Below are positions 1 to 6,912 of a stretch of DNA of 8,123 nucleotides, piece after piece. The translations under genes and the position numbers were made by a program. Below the pieces are notes generated by a model. The model was not told the DNA's origin, ran no database searches, and saw only the letters and a program-made list of their open reading frames with translations. The first letter of the stretch is position 1. Every line of letters begins with the position of its first letter. The stretch comes from Desulfamplus sp. (lineage in GTDB: Bacteria > Desulfobacterota > Desulfobacteria > Desulfobacterales > Desulfobacteraceae), in NCBI GenBank assembly GCA_015233755.1, contig JADFXA010000091.1, forward strand, positions 1 to 8,123, in the 5' to 3' direction.

Positions 1-144
1 TACCATTTCTGTGGGTAATCTTTTTCAGTTTTTTGCATATGAATTGATCAGTCTCCACATGTTCAGTGCAGATCAGGCATTTTTCCCATTTCTCAGTAAT
101 ACCAAGGGAAAGAAGTAATCCCGAAAATCTTTAAATTGTTATGC

Positions 145-1476
145 CTAATCTGCTCTTATTAGACCGTAGCCATGCTCGCCATGAAGGGATTTGTCTAACC
201 CTTCTACCTCTTTTTCAACATCAATTCTGAACCCAAGAGTCTTTTCAACCACAATACAGATAATAAAAGTTCCAATAACTGCTAAAAGAATAGTTGCTGT
301 TATTCCAATAAGCTGAACAGCAAACTGGTTCCATACTGTCCAGATACCAGTTGAGGAGGCTGCTGAAGCCTCTTTCATCCAGCTGTCACGGATAAAGAAA
401 GAGAGCAAAATAACACCAAGTCCGCTTCCGACACCGTGGATTCCAAAGCAATCTAAGCTGTCATCATATTTAAATTTTGTTTTCAACTGCAAGGCATAAT
501 AGCAGGCAATAGATGATAATGAGCCAAGAATCATAGCCCCAACAGGTTTTACAACCCCTGCTGCGGGAGTTATAACAACTAATCCTGCAAGGATACCTGA
601 GACAAAACCAAGAGATGTTGCCTTACGGAAAACAGCAGCTTCAATTAGAAGCCATGTTAAAGCACCGCTTGCAGCAGAGATTTGGGTCATTGTGAGTGCT
701 CTTGCTGTCTCAAGACCACTTTGAAGAGTTGAGCCTGCATTGAATCCAAACCATCCAACCCACAGAAGACCAGCTCCCATTATAGTCATAACAAGATTGT
801 TAGGATTTATTACAGTATTAGGATAGCCTTTACGAACACCGAGATAGATTGCCACAACAAGAGCGCTTGTTCCTGCAGAGACGTGTATAACCATTCCTCC
901 TGCAAGATCTATTACACCAACTGCACCAATAGTATGGAGCCAGCCATCTGCTGCCCATATCCAATGACAAAGAGGACAATAAATAAAGATAAACCAGAGG
1001 GCAATGAACATTGTATATCCCTTGAAATATACCCTTTCTGCAAGAGCTCCGCTTATCAGAGCAGGGGTAATAATCGCAAACTTTCCTTGGAACATTGCGA
1101 TTACATATTCTGGTATTCCATCAGTAATCATATCATCAATGCCCTTTAGAAAAAAGTAATCACTATTCCAGCCAATAATACCACCCATTATGTTTTTACC
1201 AAATGTGAGCGAATATCCACAGATAACCCATAATACACCTATAATTGCCAAAGAGACATACGTGTGCATCATTGTCGCTATTACATTCTTGGTTCTTACA
1301 AGACCGCCATAAAACATAGCAAGTCCAGGTATCATTAAAAGGACAAGCGCTGTTGAAATAAGCATCCATGAAGTGCTTCCTGTATCTATGGGACTTACTT
1401 CCCCTGCAAATACGTAATGTGTTCCAATGAGTAAAATAGATATTAGAAAACTCAATATTTTTATTGTTTCACGCAT
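145..1476 (-). CDS. amt: Ammonium transporter (Amt/MEP/Rh family)
   Basis: Predicted inner-membrane ammonium channel/transporter of 443 residues, about the usual Amt length. Visible family features are the N-terminal YGGLVRTKN stretch, the segment with CHWIW and GWL, DLAGGMVIHVSAGTSALV with the first pore histidine (about H198), WVGWFGFNAGS, and DCFGIHGVGSGLGV with the second pore histidine (about H347). The 149-residue spacing of the two histidines matches the family. The first 24 residues form a signal peptide with a plausible VFA|GE cleavage site. The C-terminal tail carries GLDKSLHGEHGYG, the region that in known Amt proteins contacts P-II regulators. A longer frame opens at 1584, but I choose the ATG at 1476-1474 because AGGGGGA lies 4 bases upstream and the signal peptide starts there; the extra 36 residues look like translated spacer. 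No glnB/glnK is seen in the 144 bp downstream. Family assignment is very secure; substrate and regulation come from family knowledge. Confidence 0.96.
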   Translation of the reverse strand: MRETIKILSFLISILLIGTHYVFAGEVSPIDTGSTSWMLISTALVLLMIPGLAMFYGGLVRTKNVIATMMHTYVSLAIIGVLWVICGYSLTFGKNIMGGIIGWNSDYFFLKGIDDMITDGIPEYVIAMFQGKFAIITPALISGALAERVYFKGYTMFIALWFIFIYCPLCHWIWAADGWLHTIGAVGVIDLAGGMVIHVSAGTSALVVAIYLGVRKGYPNTVINPNNLVMTIMGAGLLWVGWFGFNAGSTLQSGLETARALTMTQISAASGALTWLLIEAAVFRKATSLGFVSGILAGLVVITPAAGVVKPVGAMILGSLSSIACYYALQLKTKFKYDDSLDCFGIHGVGSGLGVILLSFFIRDSWMKEASAASSTGIWTVWNQFAVQLIGITATILLAVIGTFIICIVVEKTLGFRIDVEKEVEGLDKSLHGEHGYGLIRAD

Positions 1477-1480
1477 CAAA

Positions 1481-1487
1481 TCCCCCT
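1481..1487 (-). promoter_or_regulatory. Ribosome binding site deciding the amt start
   Basis: On the minus strand this reads AGGGGGA, 4 bases before the ATG at 1476-1474. It is a strong Shine-Dalgarno match and supports the internal ATG over the in-frame upstream ATG at 1584, whose own upstream sequence shows no comparable site. Confidence 0.75.
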
Positions 1488-1920
1488 GTAAACTTTTTTT
1501 GTTAATAGCCTGAATATTTAAACATGCCCTAATGATAATTTGAACTCTTGCAAAATATATTTTAACCCTTTTTGCATTAACCATACTAACTGGTAAAAAA
1601 ATATAACAGCTTGTAATAATAGATTTTTTAGGGAGGGGGCTATATGTGAGGATTGATAAATTACGATATTGAAATAAAATCAGCTTTTTTGATGTAATAA
1701 ATCTGCGTCAACAGATTCTAAATTGTGCTATATTAATATTTTATTTTGTCATTCCAATGTATTGCTCTTGTTTGAAGTGGATTTGTAAAAACAATACAAA
1801 ATTGTCGTTGGAATACATATTAATTTTCAAATTTGTAAGAGTATGAGTTCGTTAATTCCAAAAATTGCATTTTCAGTTAAACACATCTACTTGACAATCT
1901 AAATTTTGCATCAATTATTG

Positions 1921-1951
1921 TTGACGTCAATTAGTGTTTATTTTTTATAAT
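1921..1951 (+). promoter_or_regulatory. Probable htpG promoter with palindromic -35 region
   Basis: TTGACG at 1921-1926 and a perfect TATAAT at 1946-1951 form a sigma-70-like pair with a 19-bp spacer, slightly longer than the usual 17. The predicted transcript would carry a leader of about 85 bases before the htpG ATG at 2044. The -35 box is the left half of a perfect palindrome, TTGACGTCAA (1921-1930), a possible operator. A second TTGACA lies upstream at 1891-1896 but has no good -10 partner. No sigma-32 type or CIRCE motif is visible, so heat-shock control by those routes is not supported here. Confidence 0.5.
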
Positions 1952-2032
1952 GAAGAGACATTCTACTTCAGTACAAATTAACAAATAAAATTTTAATTCA
2001 ACAATCTTTTAATGAATCAACAAAGATATATC

Positions 2033-2038
2033 AGGAGA
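2033..2038 (+). promoter_or_regulatory. htpG ribosome binding site
   Basis: AGGAGA ends 5 bases before the ATG at 2044. It is a near-consensus Shine-Dalgarno site with good spacing, and it fixes the htpG start. Confidence 0.8.
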
Positions 2039-2043
2039 AAAAA

Positions 2044-3969
2044 ATGAGTAATAGACAAGAAACTTGTGAATTTAAAACCGAAGTTCAGCAGATGCTCCAT
2101 CTTATTATCAACTCTCTTTATTCCAACCGTGAAATATTTATCCGCGAACTTATATCAAATGCCTCTGACGCAATAGACAAAGCACGTTTCAAAGAACAAA
2201 CAGATCCAACACTTTTTGAAAAAGATAACAATTACCATATTAGAATATCAACTGACCCTGAGAAGAGAATCTTTGAGATTTCTGACAATGGAATTGGTAT
2301 GACTTATGATGAGGTAAACGAAAATATTGGAACCATTGCCAAAAGTGGGACAGCCGCATTTATGGAGGCTCTCCAAACTTCAAAAGAGCAGAGTGCTTTA
2401 ACTCCAGAGTTGATTGGTCAATTTGGTGTAGGTTTTTATAGTGCTTTTATTGCAGCAGACAAGATAACTCTTATCACAAAAGCGGCAGGCGCTGAAAAAG
2501 GTGTTAAATGGGTCTCTGATGGAAAGGGGACATACTCAATTGAAGAGATTGAAAAAGATTCAAGAGGAACAACAATAACACTTGAGCTAAAAGAACATGG
2601 AGAAGATGAACAAGATTTCACAGATGAATACACTATACGCCACGTTGTTAAGAAACATTCTGATTTTGTAAACTATCCAATTATTATGAATGTTGAGAAG
2701 AGCGAGCCAATTCCTGAAAATGAGAGAGTAAAAGGGGCTGACGGCAAGCCGATTGGTGATAGTTATCGAAAGGTTAGAAAAGATGAAACCTTAAACTCAA
2801 TGAAGGCAATATGGGCAAAAAGCAAAGATGATGTAACACCTGAGGAGTATGAGGAATTTTATCGCCACATTAGCCACAATTGGGATAAACCTCTTGAGAT
2901 AATCCACAAAAAATTTGAAGGCGTAACAGAATATGACTCGCTTCTATTTATCCCTTCAAAAGCTCCGTTTGACCTTTTCCGTCCAGAGAGAAAGCACGGT
3001 ATGCAGCTCTATTGCAAACGTGTATTTATAATGGACGATTGCAAAGAACTTTTGCCTGAATATCTTGGGTTTATTCAAGGTGTAGTTGATGCACCAGATC
3101 TCAATCTAAATGTTAGTCGCGAGATTCTCCAAGAAGATAGACTTGTTAGAAATATCCGTAAGAATTTGGTTAAAAAGATTTTTTCAACCCTTGAAGAGAT
3201 GGATAAAGAGAAATTTGAATCTTTTTATAATGAGTTTGGTCAGGTTATTAAAGCAGGTATTCCAACTGATTTTGAAAACAAAGATCGTATTGCATCTTTG
3301 CTTAGATATAAGACCACAAAATCAGACGGCAAATATGTTACCCTAAATGAATATATTGAGAGAATGCCAGAGGGGCAAAAAGATATTTACTACATCACTG
3401 GCGAAAACTTAAATGCTCTTATAAACAGCCCGCTTCTTGAGACCTTAAAGGCAAAAGATTACGAGGTTCTTTTAATGGTTGATCCTGTTGATGAGTGGGT
3501 TACCCAATCTTTGCACGAATATAAGGAGAAAAAACTTAAAAGTGCAGAAAAAGGAGACCTTGAGCTTGATAAGGTTGATGAGACTAAAAAAGGTGAATAC
3601 ACAGCTCTATTTGGTTTTATCAAAGATAAACTTGAAGATAAGGTTAAAGAAGTTCAAATCTCTAATAGGCTCAAAGACTCTGTTTCATGTCTGTCTGCTG
3701 ATGATTACGGCATGAGTGCATATATGGAGAAAATTATGAAAGCCACAGGTCAAACTGCACCTGTGCAAAAAAGGTCGTTAGAACTTAATATAAACCATCC
3801 ATTAATTGCCAAAATGAAACATATATTTGAGACCGACACCACCAACCCAATTTTAAAAGATTATAGCGAAATCTTGTTTGATATTGCCGTTGTAAGTGAA
3901 GGTGGCAAAATTGATAACCCAGCAAGGTTTAGCCAGCTTATTGGCGATATTATGGCAAAATCGATTTAA
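2044..3969 (+). CDS. htpG: Molecular chaperone HtpG (bacterial Hsp90)
   Basis: Cytosolic ATP-dependent chaperone that works as a dimer in late folding and stress protection. The 641-residue protein is full length, slightly longer than the E. coli form. The N-terminal GHKL ATPase domain shows all its motifs: ELISNASDAIDK (E35, the presumed catalytic Glu, and N39, the Mg/ATP Asn), DNGIGMT (D81), GTIAKSGT, and IGQFGVGFYSAF. The middle domain contains the typical LFIPSKAPFDLF and the arginine-bearing NVSREILQ segment. The C-terminal part ends in the dimerisation region with LELNINHPLI. The Hsp90 C-terminal MEEVD of eukaryotes is absent, as expected for bacteria. Start choice rests on the AGGAGA site and the conserved N-terminal F-x-T-E-V-x-Q-M-L sequence. 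The gene is read away from amt. A promoter candidate lies about 95 bp upstream, and no terminator with a clear T-tract follows. No odd residues or breaks were noticed. Confidence 0.98.
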   Translation: MSNRQETCEFKTEVQQMLHLIINSLYSNREIFIRELISNASDAIDKARFKEQTDPTLFEKDNNYHIRISTDPEKRIFEISDNGIGMTYDEVNENIGTIAKSGTAAFMEALQTSKEQSALTPELIGQFGVGFYSAFIAADKITLITKAAGAEKGVKWVSDGKGTYSIEEIEKDSRGTTITLELKEHGEDEQDFTDEYTIRHVVKKHSDFVNYPIIMNVEKSEPIPENERVKGADGKPIGDSYRKVRKDETLNSMKAIWAKSKDDVTPEEYEEFYRHISHNWDKPLEIIHKKFEGVTEYDSLLFIPSKAPFDLFRPERKHGMQLYCKRVFIMDDCKELLPEYLGFIQGVVDAPDLNLNVSREILQEDRLVRNIRKNLVKKIFSTLEEMDKEKFESFYNEFGQVIKAGIPTDFENKDRIASLLRYKTTKSDGKYVTLNEYIERMPEGQKDIYYITGENLNALINSPLLETLKAKDYEVLLMVDPVDEWVTQSLHEYKEKKLKSAEKGDLELDKVDETKKGEYTALFGFIKDKLEDKVKEVQISNRLKDSVSCLSADDYGMSAYMEKIMKATGQTAPVQKRSLELNINHPLIAKMKHIFETDTTNPILKDYSEILFDIAVVSEGGKIDNPARFSQLIGDIMAKSI

Positions 3970-3988
3970 GTTTTTTTGAAAAACATAA

Positions 3989-4016
3989 GTAGAGATGCAC
4001 GCTCGTGTGTCTCTAC
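3989..4016. repeat. 28-bp palindromic hairpin, possible dispersed repeat
   Basis: GTAGAGA (3989-3995) pairs exactly with TCTCTAC (4010-4016). Two T-G type wobble pairs and three more pairs (CAC/GTG) continue the stem around a 4-base loop GCTC, giving about 12 stem steps in 28 bases. It is markedly richer in G+C than its surroundings. There is no T-run on the forward side (the next bases are AATTTAATATT), so a standard intrinsic terminator is unlikely. Its outer arms resemble short GTAGAGA...TCTCTAC palindromes that I recall being dispersed in several bacterial genomes; that is memory, not a search. It sits 19 bp after the htpG stop and 30 bp before the chosen rimO ATG. Alternatives are an mRNA stability or processing hairpin. 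Confidence 0.6.
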
Positions 4017-4046
4017 AATTTAATATTGGATTTTAATTCCTCAGCA

Positions 4047-5534
4047 ATGAAAATATACCTTGAAAGTCTCGGCTGCTGCCGAAATCAGATAGATAGTGAA
4101 GTGATGTTAGGACGGCTTGCATCTTCTAAACATGAAATTTGCAATGATCCTTCAGAAGCTGAAGTTATTATAGTTAATACCTGCGGGTTTATAGCCTCTG
4201 CCTCGTCAGAGGCTATTGACACAATTTTGGAACTTGCTGAATACAAAAAAGCAGGATCATGTAAACGTCTTGTAGTTACAGGGTGTCTGCCTGAGCGTTT
4301 TCGTGATGACACGCTTACAGAGGCACTTCCAGAGGTTGATGCTTTTCTTGGAATTGGTGCTTGTGATGATATTATCAGGGCAGTTGAATACAAAAAATCA
4401 TCTGTTAATAAAGATGAAAATGTTGATTCAAAAAATATATCTTTTGATGATTCTCCATTAATTGTTCTTCCTGATCCATCTGCAAGGCAGTTTCAAGGCT
4501 ATCCTCTTCCACGCCTTCTTACCTTAAATTATTCTGCATATATAAAAATATCAGAAGGATGCAATCGCAAATGCACTTACTGCATCATTCCAAAACTTCG
4601 TGGCAGACAAAGAAGCCGAACAATTGAAGATATTACATCAGAAGCAGTTCATTTTATAACAAATGGTGTTAAAGAGCTTATATTTGTTGGCGAAAATACT
4701 ACAGATTATGGACTTGACCTTGTTAAAGCGCCTAATCTTGCTGAGCTTTTAGAACGAATTTCAATAGAGGTGAATAACTATTCTCATCTATATTTAACAA
4801 ATAAAGAGCTGCCATCAAATAATAAGTTGCCAATAAATAAAGAGTTGTCGCCAGTATGGCTTAGACTTTTATATACTCACCCATCTTCAATTACAAAAGA
4901 GGTGATTGAAAAGATTGCATCTCTTGAAAATTTCTGCACCTATTTTGATGTGCCTGTTCAACATGCAAGCTCAAAGATATTAAAAAGAATGGGGAGAGAT
5001 TATAATTTAGATCATCTTTACAAACTTTTTGAATCAATAAAAGAGATAGCTCCTGACGCAGCTTTGAGAACAACTCTTATTACAGGTTTTCCTGGTGAAA
5101 CAGATAAAGATTTTAAAACGCTTCTTAAATTTGTTGAAGATATAAAATTTGATCATCTTGGAGTTTTTGCTTACTCAGATTCAGAAGACCTTTCATCTCA
5201 CCATTTAAAGAACCATGTTACTGAAAATATTGCACAAGAGCGGCATGATATTATTATGGCGACTCAATCACAAATATCTGAAAATATAAACAAAAAATAT
5301 ATGAATAAGAATTTGGCAGTACTTGTCGAAGAAAATCCTGATGAAGGAATCTATCTTGGTAGAACATGCTTTCAAGCACCAGAAGTTGATGGAATCACAT
5401 TTATTTATGGGTCAAATCTTGCAATTGGCGACTTTGTTGATGTAAAGATTACAGAAACACATGAATATGACCTTGCAGGAGAACACTCAAGTTATGACCA
5501 ATTCGATGAATCAAAAAATACTAAAAGAGGTTAG
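4047..5534 (+). CDS. rimO: Ribosomal protein S12 methylthiotransferase RimO
   Basis: Radical-SAM enzyme that adds a methylthio group to the conserved aspartate of ribosomal protein S12. The UPF0004 domain supplies the three auxiliary-cluster cysteines at C10 (LGCCRNQIDSE), C46 (NTCGF) and C80 (GCLPER). The radical-SAM core has the CxxxCxxC motif at C172, C176 and C179 (SEGCNRKCTYCIIP, followed by LRGRQRSR). A C-terminal TRAM-like part has EGIYLGRTCFQAPEVDG. RimO rather than MiaB is indicated by the SEGC...IPKLRGRQRSR context and the APEVDG tail. At 495 residues it is about 50 longer than usual, from a hydrophilic stretch near 117-137 and a repeat-built insertion at 242-269. The frame is open from a GTG at 4005, but that start lies inside the palindromic hairpin. 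The ATG at 4047 gives the normal MKIYLESLGC beginning, although its Shine-Dalgarno site is weak. It overlaps the next gene by 41 bp. Confidence 0.95.
   Translation: MKIYLESLGCCRNQIDSEVMLGRLASSKHEICNDPSEAEVIIVNTCGFIASASSEAIDTILELAEYKKAGSCKRLVVTGCLPERFRDDTLTEALPEVDAFLGIGACDDIIRAVEYKKSSVNKDENVDSKNISFDDSPLIVLPDPSARQFQGYPLPRLLTLNYSAYIKISEGCNRKCTYCIIPKLRGRQRSRTIEDITSEAVHFITNGVKELIFVGENTTDYGLDLVKAPNLAELLERISIEVNNYSHLYLTNKELPSNNKLPINKELSPVWLRLLYTHPSSITKEVIEKIASLENFCTYFDVPVQHASSKILKRMGRDYNLDHLYKLFESIKEIAPDAALRTTLITGFPGETDKDFKTLLKFVEDIKFDHLGVFAYSDSEDLSSHHLKNHVTENIAQERHDIIMATQSQISENINKKYMNKNLAVLVEENPDEGIYLGRTCFQAPEVDGITFIYGSNLAIGDFVDVKITETHEYDLAGEHSSYDQFDESKNTKRG
4797..4850 (+). repeat. Three imperfect 18-bp tandem repeats inside rimO
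   Basis: Three consecutive 18-bp units, in frame and each six codons, encode TNKELP, SNNKLP and INKELS. They differ by a few bases each (for example ACAAATAAAGAGCTGCCA against TCAAATAATAAGTTGCCA). They form most of a roughly 28-residue hydrophilic insertion (residues about 242-269 of RimO) between the ELLERISIE helix and the WLRLLYTHPS strand of the radical-SAM barrel. The pattern suggests expansion by replication slippage in a tolerant surface loop. Confidence 0.75.
5477..5482 (+). promoter_or_regulatory. Ribosome binding site for the polyprenyl synthase gene
   Basis: AGGAGA inside the 3' end of rimO lies 11 bases before the ATG at 5494. It is the only strong Shine-Dalgarno site in the area, so it favours 5494 over the in-frame ATGs at 5461 and 5467, which precede it. 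The ATG at 5506 would be 23 bases away, too far. The spacing is a little long, so the start remains a moderate-confidence choice. Confidence 0.55.
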
Positions 5535-6750
5535 TCCATCTATAATAAACACAGCTTCACCAAAACCCGCTCATAATCAACCACCTTTCAAAGAGACATC
5601 CCATAATGAATTAAAAAATAGAATTGTCTCAAAAGTTAGTACAGACCTTGCCAATATTGAAAAAACTCTTCATGACAACTTAACTCCAAATCTCTCTCTT
5701 GTCTCTGAAATTGCAGGACATCTGCTGTTTAGCGGCGGCAAAAGGCTGCGGCCGCTTTTGATGTTGTTAAGCTCAAGATTATGCACTCAAACTCTTGATA
5801 AGTTTGATGTACAAAACTCAACTATAGAACAGCTGCCAATTAGAAATTCAGTTGATCTATTTGTTAAATTTTCTACCATATTTGAATATTTACACGCTGC
5901 AACCCTTCTTCATGATGATGTTGTTGATGAAGCTCAGATGAGGCGTGGGAAACCCTCTGCACACTCACGCTGGAGTGTCCCTAAGGTTGTTCTTACTGGT
6001 GATTTTTTGCTTGCACGATCACTTAGCCTTGCTGCTGAAACAAAAATTCCTGAAATAATAGCTATAATGGCTAAAATCACTGAGGATATGTCCCAAGGCG
6101 AAATTGAACAGATGGAATATAAAAGCAAAGTTGATCTAACAGAATCTCAATATTTAAAAATTATTGAGCGTAAAACTGCTGTATTGATTCAAGGAGCATG
6201 CAGAAGCGGGGCAATTCTTGCTCATAGGCTCAAAAATGGCAGCAAGTCAACTCTTGGCCATGATGAAGGTAAAGAGAATTTTAATTGGCAAACAACCCCC
6301 CAAAAAATGTTTGAATATTGGCAGGTTCGAGAAGAGGCTCTTGATAGGTATGGCTATCATCTTGGCATTGCTTTCCAGATGGCTGACGATCTTCTTGATT
6401 ACACAGGTGATGCTGCTGCACTTGGTAAAAATCCTGGTGCTGACATTCGTGAAGGAAAACTTACACTTCCCCTTATTCATGCACTTTCAAAAGCCAATGA
6501 TGAAGACAGCGGAGTTATGAAAAATATAATCCTCAATTGTTGTGGTAAGTTAGAGGATTTTAATAATAGCTTTGATAACTTTTCATTGATGCTTGAGAAA
6601 ATAAATAAATATAAAGGTATTGAATACACAGAGTCGCATGCTAAACACCATGTTGAACAGGCAAAAAAGAGCCTTGAGCTATTTCAAGATTGTGAAGCTA
6701 AAGAGATATTAATGTTGCTTGCTGATTATTCAATTTCAAGAAAAGTATAA
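5494..6750 (+). CDS. Long-chain trans-polyprenyl diphosphate synthase
   Basis: Prenyltransferase that extends allylic diphosphates with isopentenyl diphosphate, most likely to make the octaprenyl-type side chain of menaquinone or another quinone (IspB/HepT-like). The isopentenyl-binding GGKRLRP motif is at 81-87. The first aspartate-rich motif DDVVD is at 141-145 within LLHDDVVDEAQMRRGKPSAH. The second, DDLLD, is at 298-302 within GIAFQMADDLLDYTGD, followed by LGKNPGADIREGKLTLP, typical of long-chain enzymes. Length is 418 residues, some 90 more than usual. The excess comes from an N-terminal extension of about 40 residues, an insertion near 98-123 just before the first motif helix, and one near 247-279 before the second. 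All catalytic motifs are intact. The gene starts within rimO (41-bp overlap), implying co-transcription and perhaps translational coupling. Exact chain length cannot be read from the sequence. Confidence 0.93.
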   Translation: MTNSMNQKILKEVSPSIINTASPKPAHNQPPFKETSHNELKNRIVSKVSTDLANIEKTLHDNLTPNLSLVSEIAGHLLFSGGKRLRPLLMLLSSRLCTQTLDKFDVQNSTIEQLPIRNSVDLFVKFSTIFEYLHAATLLHDDVVDEAQMRRGKPSAHSRWSVPKVVLTGDFLLARSLSLAAETKIPEIIAIMAKITEDMSQGEIEQMEYKSKVDLTESQYLKIIERKTAVLIQGACRSGAILAHRLKNGSKSTLGHDEGKENFNWQTTPQKMFEYWQVREEALDRYGYHLGIAFQMADDLLDYTGDAAALGKNPGADIREGKLTLPLIHALSKANDEDSGVMKNIILNCCGKLEDFNNSFDNFSLMLEKINKYKGIEYTESHAKHHVEQAKKSLELFQDCEAKEILMLLADYSISRKV

Positions 6751-6758
6751 ATAACCGC

Positions 6759-6777
6759 TAGTGCTTAACATGTAGTG
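6759..6777 (+). repeat. Left terminal inverted repeat of the putative MITE
   Basis: TAGTGCTTAACATGTAGTG, a perfect reverse complement of 6913-6931. A 19-bp exact match at the ends of a 173-bp segment is very unlikely by chance. Confidence 0.9.
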
Positions 6778-6912
6778 GCAGCAAGTTTTGGAGCAATCTC
6801 AGCGTTGTAATGGTGGACAAAGTTCCATATAGTTCCAATATGGTTATTAATGTTCTTTGAATTTGTTGGAATATCAAACCCGAGAAAATTTGTTTATAGT
6901 AAAATCATCTAT

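Larger units (their letters stand above)
1477..2043. other. Divergent intergenic region between amt and htpG
   Basis: This 567-bp AT-rich spacer must hold the promoters of both flanking genes. Visible in it are the amt ribosome binding site; a G-rich, Shine-Dalgarno-like patch (1631-1639) followed by a nine-codon-or-shorter frame; a small perfect hairpin AATCTG/CAGATT with a 6-base loop (1700-1717); a split inverted repeat (1751-1764 against 1792-1814); and a sigma-70-like promoter pointing to htpG. I found no convincing sigma-54 promoter (GG-N10-GC) for amt, no CIRCE element for htpG, no long ORF and no tRNA. The 108 bp next to amt (1477-1584) are open in the amt frame but do not look like Amt protein. 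Confidence 0.7.

Noticed and set aside
1..118. Open frames on both strands at the left edge: a plus-strand frame ending TAA at 116-118 and a cysteine-containing minus-strand frame (EKCLICTEHVETDQF)
   Set aside because: The plus frame is short and Phe-rich, and the minus frame has no normal start codon after its upstream stop. Either could be a gene end or remnant, but about 39 open codons in one of six frames is not enough. The minus frame does not match the start of a P-II (GlnB/GlnK) protein.
105..122. GGGA...TCCC pairing downstream of amt as a possible terminator
   Set aside because: Only four base pairs with a long loop and no T-run beyond the CGAAAATCTTT context; too weak to call.
883..1149. 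Plus-strand ORF of 88 codons across amt
   Set aside because: Antisense shadow of the well-supported Amt coding sequence with no recognisable domain. The other short frames overlapping htpG, rimO and the prenyl synthase are likewise shadows.
1477..1584. N-terminal extension of amt by 36 residues
   Set aside because: The translated sequence lacks family resemblance and would precede a good signal peptide; the AGGGGGA site favours the ATG at 1476.
1477..1620. Sigma-54 promoter for amt, expected for nitrogen-regulated transporters
   Set aside because: No GG-N10-GC match with suitable flanks was found reading the minus strand upstream of amt.
2012..2047. Eleven-codon upstream ORF (MNQQRYIRRKK) overlapping the htpG ATG as ATGA
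   Set aside because: It has no ribosome binding site, and its basic C-terminal residues are simply the htpG Shine-Dalgarno and A-run read in another frame.
3970..3984. GTTTTT/AAAAAC hairpin right after the htpG stop as a terminator
   Set aside because: A six-pair, almost pure A/T stem with a 3-base loop is too unstable to act as an intrinsic terminator.
4005..4046. GTG start giving rimO 14 extra residues
   Set aside because: The GTG lies within the palindromic hairpin and the extra residues do not match RimO, whose N-terminus normally begins close to KIYLESLGC.
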